Below, piece by piece: positions 1 through 5,872 of a stretch of DNA of 12,283 nt. The position numbers and the translations under genes were made by a program. The DNA is from CAYTLQ01 sp964438715 (GTDB taxonomy: Bacteria > Bacteroidota > Ignavibacteria > Ignavibacteriales > Ignavibacteriaceae). The notes under the pieces are model-generated. The model made no database searches, was not told the DNA's origin, and was given only the letters and a program-made list of their open reading frames with translations. The stretch covers positions 1-12,283 of the forward strand of contig CAYTLQ010000199.1 of NCBI GenBank assembly GCA_964438715.1. Reading direction: 5' to 3'. Each line of letters starts with the position of its first letter. Position 1 is the first letter of the stretch.

Positions 1-72
1 TGGAAGGCAGAGTCGGTTGGGTCTAAGAGGCAGGAACAAATGACTAAAAAAAAAAAGGAATTCGTACCGTTG

Positions 73-138
73 TCGGTCGTAGTGCAGTTGGTAAGAGCGC
101 CTGTCCGTTAGCTAAAGGGAGTATGCAAGTTTCAGACC
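73..138 (+). pseudogene. Decayed tRNA-Asp copy (upstream)
   Basis: The sequence GGTCGTAG at 75-82, the D-arm-like stretch after it (CAGTTGGTAAGAGC) and CGCCTGTC resemble the intact tRNA-Asp about 100 bases downstream. The anticodon arm does not close, and the T-arm consensus is replaced by unrelated sequence. A shared tail CAAATGACTA occurs at 37-46 and again at 138-147, also about 101 bases apart, so tRNA plus spacer looks like an old tandem duplication. This copy keeps the canonical GG of the D-loop but cannot fold as a complete tRNA. It is called a remnant rather than a functional gene. A degenerate piece of yet another copy may lie in 1-36, but that is too weak to call. Confidence 0.5.
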
Positions 139-172
139 AAATGACTACAAAAAAAGAGAGTTTTTACAGTTT

Positions 173-246
173 GGGGTCGTAGTTCAGTTTGTTAGAACGC
201 CTGCCTGTCACGCAGGAGGTCGCGAGTTCGAGCCTCGTCGGCCCCG
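173..246 (+). tRNA. tRNA-Asp (anticodon GTC)
   Basis: A full cloverleaf can be drawn by hand. The acceptor stem pairs 173-179 (GGGGTCG) with 239-245 (CGGCCCC), leaving G246 as discriminator. The D-stem pairs 182-185 with 195-198. The anticodon stem CCTGC/GCAGG (200-204 with 212-216) closes the loop CTGTCAC, giving anticodon GTC at 207-209 for aspartate. The T-stem (222-226 with 234-238) carries the loop TTCGAGC. U8 and A9 are present and CCA is not encoded. One oddity is the D-loop, which reads AGTTTGTTA where AGTTGGTTA is usual, so the first of the two conserved guanines (G18, which normally contacts position 55) is a T. All stems are intact, so the gene is probably functional, but this copy deserves checking. 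Confidence 0.93.
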
Positions 247-251
247 CGAAG

Positions 252-280
252 AAGCTCATCAGTGATGATGAGCTTTTTTC
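252..280 (+). terminator. Rho-independent terminator after tRNA-Asp
   Basis: A perfect 10-bp stem (252-261 with 266-275) closes a 4-base GTGA loop and runs into a T-tract at 274-279. It starts six bases after the tRNA discriminator and would end the tRNA transcript. Confidence 0.82.
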
Positions 281-296
281 ATTTTAAAGTGTAGAG

Positions 297-360
297 AGGG
301 TTAGAACGCCTGTCCGTCAGCCGACGGAAGGTCGCGAGTTTCTCGAAGCCTCGGGATTGG
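297..360 (+). pseudogene. Decayed tRNA-Asp 3' portion (downstream)
   Basis: GTTAGAACGCCTG at 300-312 repeats the D-arm/anticodon-arm entry of the intact tRNA (191-203), and GGTCGCGAGTT at 330-340 repeats its variable loop and T-arm. Between them the anticodon arm has been replaced by a different hairpin (CCGTC-AGCC-GACGG, 314-327). The T-loop carries inserted bases and the acceptor stem is missing on both sides. It lies beyond the terminator of the intact gene and looks like a third, decayed copy. A tRNA fragment at the edge of a variable region could alternatively be a remnant attachment site left by an integrated element; no integrase gene is visible here to support that. Confidence 0.55.
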
Positions 361-365
361 CGCAA

Positions 366-599
366 CCATAATAAACCCTTTTAGGAAGAAGATTTGTGGG
401 GGTATTTAGTTTTAAGGGTGATAATCGATACCGAATTTCTGTAAAAAAATTAAGAGGAAGTATCTATTCAAAAAGAAATATACTTAAATTCCAATTGTTC
501 CCACGCCGTTGGAATAACGCAATTACCGAAAGTTTATTCGAAAAGTAAATAATTTTGCTAAAGTGGTTATATTTTAAAGCTATTTTATCAATTTTATTT
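366..599. other. Non-coding stretch between tRNA cluster and toxin-like cassette
   Basis: No convincing reading frame, RNA gene or strong promoter is seen. The one notable element is a short inverted repeat at 488-515. The promoter of the downstream two-gene cassette presumably lies here, but I cannot pick out convincing -35 and -10 boxes. Confidence 0.5.
488..515. repeat. Short imperfect palindromic element
   Basis: ATTCCAA (488-494) pairs with TTGGAAT (509-515) around a 14-base, comparatively GC-rich loop that includes GTTCCCACGCC. The loop motif resembles half of a palindromic intergenic repeat, but only one copy is visible, so it could equally be an operator for the downstream cassette or chance. 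Confidence 0.3.
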
Positions 600-905
600 A
601 TGAGACCCGACGAAAAACTTTTACTTTTCAGGCAAATTGTTTGGGACTATAAAATTCCGCCGGAAGATATTGAGGCTGTGCTACACGGCGAAAAAGAGGC
701 TGCAGGGCATCTGAACCGTGAAGCGATTTTTCTCCGCCTCCTTGAATCTTATTCCTGGTTTACTATCCTGCAATTGCTTCCCGTGGATGAGATTAAAGCT
801 TTACTAAACGAACAAACGATAAAGAAACTCAGGACGCCTGGCTTAAGGAAAAATTATGAATATGTTCGGCAGAGATTACAGGAAATTATACCAACTGCAG
901 GATAA
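600..905 (+). CDS. Small helical protein, possible antitoxin partner of AbiEii-like NTase
   Basis: This 101-residue protein of unrecognised family looks almost entirely alpha-helical and charged, with the core WDYKIPPEDIEAVLHG (residues 15-30) and a basic C-terminal helix (LRKNYEYVRQRL, 82-93). ATG at 600 is preferred. A TTG at 555 would add 15 mostly hydrophobic residues with no ribosome site and no homologous look. The gene overlaps the nucleotidyltransferase gene by 50 bases, which implies translational coupling and a shared function. Position suggests the antitoxin or regulatory partner, but it has no visible winged helix like the classical AbiEi antitoxin and is much shorter. The role is inferred only from gene order. 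No signal peptide or membrane segment is seen. Confidence 0.75.
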   Translation: MRPDEKLLLFRQIVWDYKIPPEDIEAVLHGEKEAAGHLNREAIFLRLLESYSWFTILQLLPVDEIKALLNEQTIKKLRTPGLRKNYEYVRQRLQEIIPTAG

Positions 906-1581
906 ATTTCTTAACTGGTGGGTGGAATTGGGACTGCCGTTTTATCTTACTGGAGGCACTGCGCTCAGTCGCTTTTATCTTAATCATAGGTTTAGCGAGG
1001 ATCTCGATTTTTTCGCTAATGCGGATGATGCATACAATTCATACATTTCTAGGCTATACAAAGAAATTAAGAAACGATTTGTTGTTGACACAGAAAGGTC
1101 GTTGTTTAACAAAGATTTTACCAGAATATTTATTAATGAATCAGGGAGTTTATTAAAAGTCGAACTTGTTAATGATGTTGAAATTTACATTGGGCAACAG
1201 GCAGAATACGAGTTCGGGAAAATAGACACTCCATTGAATATCCTTACTAATAAAATTACTGCGCTGGTCAGTCGGGATGAACCGAAGGATGTATTTGACA
1301 TAATCCATATTGCGCTCAATTACTCTTTTAATTGGGTGGAAATGTTTAATTATGCAAAAACCAAAATGGCAATTAATGAAATTGATATTGAAAATCGGAT
1401 TAATACATTTCCTGTCTCTCTATTAAGTACAGTTGATTGGATCATCGAGCAGCCGGCTGTGGAGTATGTACAACGATTATTAGGACAGATTTCAGCTGAT
1501 TTTATTCTTGGTAAAAAGAATTCGCTTGGAGTTGGGCTCCTTCCAATTGAACTCGCAAAACCATCCCTGCATACTTATTAG
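856..1581 (+). CDS. AbiEii/AbiGii-family nucleotidyltransferase, candidate toxin
   Basis: This is a 241-residue DNA-polymerase-beta-fold nucleotidyltransferase of the AbiEii/AbiGii type, toxins or minimal NTases used in abortive infection and toxin-antitoxin modules. The GG motif is GGTAL (residues 33-37). The catalytic pair lies in HRFSEDLDFF (44-53; D49 and D51), and the third acidic position is probably E103 in KVELVND. Residues 140-149 (RDEPKDVFDI) match the conserved R-x-K-D-x-x-D-I segment of the family. AAGGAA at 845-850 sits about five bases before ATG 856 and supports this start. The protein is somewhat shorter than classical AbiEii proteins of roughly 300 residues. It would act in the cytoplasm; related enzymes modify tRNA or other targets with nucleotides, but the target here cannot be told. 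Family assignment is firm; the toxin role is inferred from family and from the overlapping upstream gene. Confidence 0.9.
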   Translation: MNMFGRDYRKLYQLQDKFLNWWVELGLPFYLTGGTALSRFYLNHRFSEDLDFFANADDAYNSYISRLYKEIKKRFVVDTERSLFNKDFTRIFINESGSLLKVELVNDVEIYIGQQAEYEFGKIDTPLNILTNKITALVSRDEPKDVFDIIHIALNYSFNWVEMFNYAKTKMAINEIDIENRINTFPVSLLSTVDWIIEQPAVEYVQRLLGQISADFILGKKNSLGVGLLPIELAKPSLHTY

Positions 1582-2061
1582 CCGTTTTTCTTTTTATGGA
1601 TTAATTCCAACTAACAATCAAAAAATCTGAATTGCATTTTGAATTACTTCAATTTGGAATGTATGATATAGATCTTTGTAACTCCTTAACACTTTTCTCA
1701 GCGAATGTGGGAATTCGAGAAAAGACTTTAAACTTACTTAAATTTGAGAATCTTGATTTCTTAAACCATTTTTACAACCTCAGAATTATCTGTTGTCTTT
1801 CCATACCTTCTTAATTTGAAATTCCCTTGTTAACCAAATGTTAAATTGTGACGATAAACAAACATAGCACACATTTCTTTATTGTTCACTTTGTATAAGT
1901 CTCCAAAATTCCTATCTTAAAGATTGAAATTTATTTATTCCTTAAAATAGTAGGTTACTACTGTGACTGACGGGGCGAAGCTGTGTCTATTAGTGTGTTA
2001 TAGTATCCCCACCCAAAAGAAATTCCAAATTAAAAATTATTTTTATTATCAATCCTGAATT
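1582..2061. other. Intergenic region and probable leader of the polysaccharide operon
   Basis: No credible gene is seen in these 480 bases. A 60-codon TTG frame at 1632-1814 has no family look and no ribosome site. No hairpin terminator follows the nucleotidyltransferase gene. A weak sigma70-like pair (TTGTAT at 1891, 16-base spacer, TATCTT at 1913) could be the operon promoter, which would leave a leader of about 140 bases. That leader contains a small stem (AGTAG-GTTA-CTACT, 1949-1962) and a G/C-rich patch where GGGG (1972-1975) could pair with CCCC (2007-2010) around an inner CTAT/ATAG stem (1987-1990 with 2000-2003). A structured leader is plausible but unproven. Confidence 0.35.
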
Positions 2062-3060
2062 ATGACCTTTTCTAAAATTAAAGTTGCAGTTATTGGAAGT
2101 GGCAAATGGGGCATAAACCATGTGAAAACTGCTGTTCAAGTCTTGGGTGCAAAAAGTGTAGTAGTTTGTGATACTTACTCAGGAGCTGAAGAAAAAGTAA
2201 AATCTGTAAATTCAGATATCCAATTTGTATCTAATATTGAAACTGTTTGTGAGAATAAAGAGATCAATTGCGCTGTTGTAGCCACACCTGCTGAAACACA
2301 TTTTCAGATTTCGAAACTGCTTCTTGAGTCAGGAAAGCATGTTCTTGTTGAAAAGCCAATAACCCTATACTCGTCAGAAGCTAATGAACTTATAGAAATA
2401 GCAAAGCGGCAAAACTGCAAATTAATGGTGGGTCATGTTTTGTTATATCATCCTGCAATAATAAAATTAAAACAATTAATCGATACAGGGAAAATTGGTA
2501 AACTTCAGTATCTCTATAGTAATAGGTTAAATTTGGGCACTATCCGCAGTGAAGAGAATATTCTTTGGAGTTTTGCGCCGCATGATATTTCGATAATACA
2601 ATTTTTAACCGGCTCAGATCCAATAACTGTTGATGCCAAGGGAGCGGATTTTATTCAACATCAGATAGAGGATACGACCCTAACCTATCTTTCCTATCCG
2701 AATAATGTTCATGCACATATATTTGTAAGTTGGTTGCACCCTTTCAAGGAACAACGACTAGTCGTAATTGGAGAGAATGGAATGTTTGTCTTTGAAGATA
2801 GTCTTAAAACAGAAAAATTAAAATTTTATCCAAAAGGCTTTAGGAATGTAAACGGAAATATTCAAAAATTCGAATCAGAGTATGAAGTAATTGAATATGA
2901 AGATTCCCAGCCACTTGCGGAAGAACATAAACACTTTTATAACTCGATAATTAACGATACTAAGCCTCTTACTGATGGATACCATGCTTGTGTAGTATTA
3001 ACTATCCTCGAAAGGGCTCAGAAATCGTTATCTACACTAAAAAATAATCTCATTAAATAA
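2062..3060 (+). CDS. Gfo/Idh/MocA oxidoreductase, WbpB-like UDP-sugar 3-dehydrogenase
   Basis: This 332-residue NAD(P)-dependent oxidoreductase has an N-terminal Rossmann fold with GSGKWG (12-17), the ATPAETH segment (74-80), the family lysine in EKP (97-99, K98), and a C-terminal dimerisation/substrate sheet with the active-site PHD (173-175, H174). In the Wbp pathway the WbpB/WlbA enzyme oxidises C3 of UDP-GlcNAc uronate so that the next enzyme can aminate it. Its direct neighbours are WbpD-like and WbpE-like genes, which makes that role the best guess. The sequence belongs to a different-looking clade from Pseudomonas WbpB (it lacks the RHHQAI segment), so the exact substrate is inferred from context. 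It is the first gene of the polysaccharide block; the stop is followed 13 bases later by the next start. Confidence 0.88.
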   Translation: MTFSKIKVAVIGSGKWGINHVKTAVQVLGAKSVVVCDTYSGAEEKVKSVNSDIQFVSNIETVCENKEINCAVVATPAETHFQISKLLLESGKHVLVEKPITLYSSEANELIEIAKRQNCKLMVGHVLLYHPAIIKLKQLIDTGKIGKLQYLYSNRLNLGTIRSEENILWSFAPHDISIIQFLTGSDPITVDAKGADFIQHQIEDTTLTYLSYPNNVHAHIFVSWLHPFKEQRLVVIGENGMFVFEDSLKTEKLKFYPKGFRNVNGNIQKFESEYEVIEYEDSQPLAEEHKHFYNSIINDTKPLTDGYHACVVLTILERAQKSLSTLKNNLIK

Positions 3061-3073
3061 GGCACTCTATACT

Positions 3074-3661
3074 TTGGAAGAAAAAAAATATTTCGTTCAT
3101 AATCTCGCCGTAGTAGATGAAAATGTTGAAATAGGCGAAGGCACTAAAATTTGGCATTTCAGTCATATCCAGTCAGGAGCAAAAATAGGAAAGAAATGCG
3201 TCTTAGGTCAAAATGTAAATGTGGGAAACAATGTTACAATTGGTAACTTTGTAAAAATACAGAATAATGTTTCAGTTTATGAAGGGGTTGAACTCGAAGA
3301 TTATGTATTTTGTGGTCCTTCAATGGTATTTACTAATATTAAAGATCCTCGCAGTAAATATCCTCAGGTTGGAGCTGCATACTATATACCCACAAAGGTA
3401 AGAGAAGGAGCTTCGTTAGGGGCTAATAGCACAATAGTATGTGGGCATACGATTGGTCGATTTGCATTTGTCGGCGCAGGTTCAGTGGTTACTAAAGATG
3501 TCCCCGATTTTGCCTTGGTGGTTGGTAATCCCGCTCGTATTGTTGGTTGGATGAGCGAAGCAGGTGAAAAACTTAATTTCGATAAAGATGGATATGCCAC
3601 TTGCACTCGTACCGGTAAAAAGTATCAGCTTATTAATGGATTAGTGAAGGAAGTTGAATAA
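3074..3661 (+). CDS. wbpD: WbpD-like UDP-2-acetamido-3-amino-glucuronate N-acetyltransferase
   Basis: This 195-residue acyltransferase is of the left-handed parallel beta-helix (hexapeptide) family. Isoleucine/valine-rich hexapeptide turns run from about residue 12 to 155. Family signatures are very close to Pseudomonas WbpD: KIQNNVSVYEG (61-71), FCGPSMVFTN (79-88), the LGANSTIVCG stretch (115-124) and NPAR (152-155). It would transfer acetyl from acetyl-CoA to the 3-amino group, giving UDP-GlcNAc3NAcA. The C-terminal tail after residue 160 (DGYATCTRTGKKY) also matches the family. The start is TTG at 3074: no ATG occurs until the middle of the domain, and the N-terminus reads normally from there. 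No clear ribosome site is present. The stop codon shares one base with the ATG of the aminotransferase gene, implying coupled translation. Confidence 0.92.
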   Translation: MEEKKYFVHNLAVVDENVEIGEGTKIWHFSHIQSGAKIGKKCVLGQNVNVGNNVTIGNFVKIQNNVSVYEGVELEDYVFCGPSMVFTNIKDPRSKYPQVGAAYYIPTKVREGASLGANSTIVCGHTIGRFAFVGAGSVVTKDVPDFALVVGNPARIVGWMSEAGEKLNFDKDGYATCTRTGKKYQLINGLVKEVE

Positions 3662-4887
3662 TGAAAGTACCATTATTAGATCTTAAAGGCCAGTATTTAT
3701 CAATGAAGTCCGAAATCGACGCGGCTTTGATTCGTGTTGCAGAGTCACAATCATTTATTTTAGGTCCTGAAGTCGAAGCTATGGAAAAGGAGCTTTGTGA
3801 TTACCTCGGATGTAAGTATTCGCTTGGTGTATCCTCCGGTACCGATGCTTTGCTTCTTGCCTTAATGGCTCTGGATATTAAAGCCGGTGATGAAGTGATT
3901 GTACCTACCTATTCATTTTTTGCTACTGCCGGGGTGGTTGCACGCTTAAATGCAACTCCTGTTTTTGCTGATATCGATCCTTATACATTTAATATTGACC
4001 CAAATGATATTGAGAGAAAAATAACTTCAAAAACAAAGGCAATAGTTCCGGTTCATCTCTACGGGCAAAGCGCCGATATGGAACCCATAATGGAACTGGC
4101 TAAAAAACATAAACTTTTTGTTGTTGAAGATGGTGCTCAAGCTATTGGAGTGCAATATAAGAATGGCACTAAAGTAGGTAATTTCGGTGATATTGGGTGT
4201 TTTTCGTTTTTCCCAAGTAAAAATCTTGGATGTTTCGGCGACGGTGGGTTGGTTACTACCAATGATGACATATTGTATGAAAGACTAAAGATAATGCGGG
4301 TTCATGGCGGTAAACCGAAATATTATCATAAAGTTATCGGCGGAAATTTTCGACTGGATGCCATTCAGGCCGCTATAATCAGGGTGAAATTGCCACATTT
4401 AGACTCATGGTCAGAGGGTAGAAGAAAAAATGCAGACTTATATACAAAATATTTTATCGATGCCGGTTTGGCGGAGGCGCCGGGTAAGTTAGAATTTGAC
4501 GATAAAAATAAAGTTTTACTACCTAAAGCGGTTTATCAGTCTGTAGATGGCTCCATAAAAAATTATCACATATACAACCAGTATGTTCTGCGTGTTGAAA
4601 AACGAAATGCATTGAAAAAATTTCTGCAGGATAATGGCATTGGTGTGGAAATCTATTACCCAGTTCCTTTCCATAGGCAGGAATGTTTTTCCTACTTAAA
4701 CGCAAATGACAAGGATTTTCCTGTTTCAAATTGTGCATGTAACGATTCGTTTGCAGTGCCAATATATCCTGAATTATCACCCGAACAAATCCGGTATGTG
4801 GTTGATAAGATAGCTGAATTTATTGGAAACAGTAGTCCGTTTCCGCTTGAATGCAATCATTGTGACTGTATGAAAAATGTGCGTTGA
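3661..4887 (+). CDS. wbpE: WbpE-like DegT/DnrJ/EryC1/StrS aminotransferase
   Basis: This 408-residue PLP-dependent sugar aminotransferase starts with PLLDLKGQY, typical of the family. SGTDALLLAL (59-68) binds cofactor phosphate, VVEDGAQAIG (154-163) supplies D157 and Q160, and FFPSKNLG (183-190) contains the Schiff-base lysine K187. RLDAIQAAI follows at 231-239. In the Wbp pathway this enzyme aminates the 3-keto UDP-sugar made by the WbpB-like dehydrogenase, using glutamate. It is longer than the usual 360-380 residues, partly through an insertion near residues 270-295 and partly through a C-terminal tail with closely spaced Cys and His (C398, H400, C401, C403). ATG overlaps the preceding stop by one base. 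WbpE assignment rests on family plus neighbours; other DegT substrates cannot be excluded. Confidence 0.92.
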   Translation: MKVPLLDLKGQYLSMKSEIDAALIRVAESQSFILGPEVEAMEKELCDYLGCKYSLGVSSGTDALLLALMALDIKAGDEVIVPTYSFFATAGVVARLNATPVFADIDPYTFNIDPNDIERKITSKTKAIVPVHLYGQSADMEPIMELAKKHKLFVVEDGAQAIGVQYKNGTKVGNFGDIGCFSFFPSKNLGCFGDGGLVTTNDDILYERLKIMRVHGGKPKYYHKVIGGNFRLDAIQAAIIRVKLPHLDSWSEGRRKNADLYTKYFIDAGLAEAPGKLEFDDKNKVLLPKAVYQSVDGSIKNYHIYNQYVLRVEKRNALKKFLQDNGIGVEIYYPVPFHRQECFSYLNANDKDFPVSNCACNDSFAVPIYPELSPEQIRYVVDKIAEFIGNSSPFPLECNHCDCMKNVR

Positions 4888-4905
4888 TAATTACCACTAT
4901 TGATT

Positions 4906-4929
4906 TTTTAGATATTTAGATCTTTAGAT
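4906..4929. repeat. Three tandem 8-bp units (NTTTAGAT)
   Basis: TTTTAGAT, ATTTAGAT and CTTTAGAT follow one another without a gap, ending four bases before the TTG start of the epimerase gene. Copy-number change would alter the spacing upstream of that start. This may simply be low-complexity spacer. Confidence 0.6.
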
Positions 4930-4932
4930 CTT

Positions 4933-5862
4933 TTGAAGGTTTTAGTAACTGGGGGAGCCGGTTTTATTGGCTCTCATATTGTTGAGGCATTCATTAATAA
5001 CGGTTGGGAAGTATCCGTATTAGATAACTTTTCATCAGGTAATATTGAAAATCTCAAAAATGTAATAAACAGGATTAAATTATTCACAGGGGATATTAGA
5101 GATACTGAAACTGTTAATTCCGCCATAAGTGGAGCTTCGGCTGTAGTTCATTTAGCTGCTCTTGCTTCTGTTCCTGCATCATTTGAAAATCCAGAAGAAA
5201 CCTATGATGTTAATTTCTCTGGAACGCAAATCGTTCTAGATTCAGCACTTAAACAAAAAGTAGATAGATTTATCTTCGCTTCGTCTTCAGCAGTTTATGG
5301 TGATACCAAACAGCTTCCCATTACAGAACAAAATGAAGATAACCCTTTATCGCCTTATGGTGTCAGTAAACTGCTTGGCGAAAAACTTTGCAAATTTTAT
5401 TTTTCTTTTTACGGCCTAAAAACGGTGATTTTTCGTTTCTTTAATGTTTACGGTCCACGGCAGAATCCTTATTCTGAGTATTCAGCTGTTATTCCTAAAT
5501 TTCTTAGTTTAATTAGCGAAGGAAAAAATCCAACGATTTTTGGGGATGGTGAACAAACCAGAGATTTTATTTATATCGAAGATTTAGTTCAAGCACATCA
5601 TTTGGCTCTTAAAACAGAAAAAGGATTTGGACAGCCAATTAATCTTGGCTGTGGTAACCGGACATCGCTTAATGAACTAGTAAGTTTAATTGGAAAACAG
5701 TTAAATAAGCCTATTAAAGCGAGTCATACTAATCCAAGAAGAGGAGACATTGTTCACAGTTATTGTAATATTGATCTTCTAAAAGAAACATTATCTTTTA
5801 TTCCTCGATATACAATATATGATGGAATTAAAGAAATGATTAAATTTTATAACTTTATTTAA
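4933..5862 (+). CDS. Extended-SDR nucleotide-sugar 4-epimerase (GalE-like)
   Basis: This 309-residue NAD-dependent epimerase/dehydratase is of the UDP-glucose/UDP-GlcNAc 4-epimerase type. GGAGFIG (7-13) and D31 bind NAD. SSAVYG (118-123) and Y142-GVS-K146 form the Ser/Tyr-x-x-x-Lys catalytic set. FNVYGPRQNP (170-179) and GDGEQTRDFIYIEDL (204-218) are the usual substrate-side motifs. It would interconvert UDP-Glc(NAc) and UDP-Gal(NAc) or the uronates in the cytoplasm; the exact sugar cannot be read. The start is TTG at 4933, forced by the N-terminal Rossmann motif that begins immediately (KVLVTGG); the usual ATG is absent. It sits 45 bases after the aminotransferase gene and 10 bases before the dehydrogenase gene. 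It is the only intact 4-epimerase in the window, because the second is interrupted. Confidence 0.9.
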   Translation: MKVLVTGGAGFIGSHIVEAFINNGWEVSVLDNFSSGNIENLKNVINRIKLFTGDIRDTETVNSAISGASAVVHLAALASVPASFENPEETYDVNFSGTQIVLDSALKQKVDRFIFASSSAVYGDTKQLPITEQNEDNPLSPYGVSKLLGEKLCKFYFSFYGLKTVIFRFFNVYGPRQNPYSEYSAVIPKFLSLISEGKNPTIFGDGEQTRDFIYIEDLVQAHHLALKTEKGFGQPINLGCGNRTSLNELVSLIGKQLNKPIKASHTNPRRGDIVHSYCNIDLLKETLSFIPRYTIYDGIKEMIKFYNFI

Positions 5863-5872
5863 GGGAATTTTA

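Noticed and set aside
555..599. Upstream TTG start for the small cassette gene
   Set aside because: The added residues are a hydrophobic run that does not match the charged helical protein; ATG at 600 starts it cleanly.
487..1610. AATTCCAA at 487-494 and 1603-1610 as a direct repeat bounding the NTase cassette
   Set aside because: Eight AT-rich bases can recur by chance in this DNA, and no transposase or longer terminal repeat supports mobility.
1632..1814. A 60-codon open frame with a TTG start
   Set aside because: It has no ribosome site, no recognisable protein pattern and a composition typical of AT-rich spacer.
1974..1985. Resemblance of GGCGAAGCTGTG to the ops/JUMPstart element (GGCGGTAGCGTG)
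   Set aside because: Only 7 of 12 positions match without gaps, which is too weak to call, although its place in a polysaccharide operon leader is suggestive.
3382..3606. Minus-strand open frame
   Set aside because: It lies wholly inside the strongly supported WbpD-like gene on the plus strand.
4523..4780. Minus-strand open frame
   Set aside because: It is a shadow of the aminotransferase gene with no family features.
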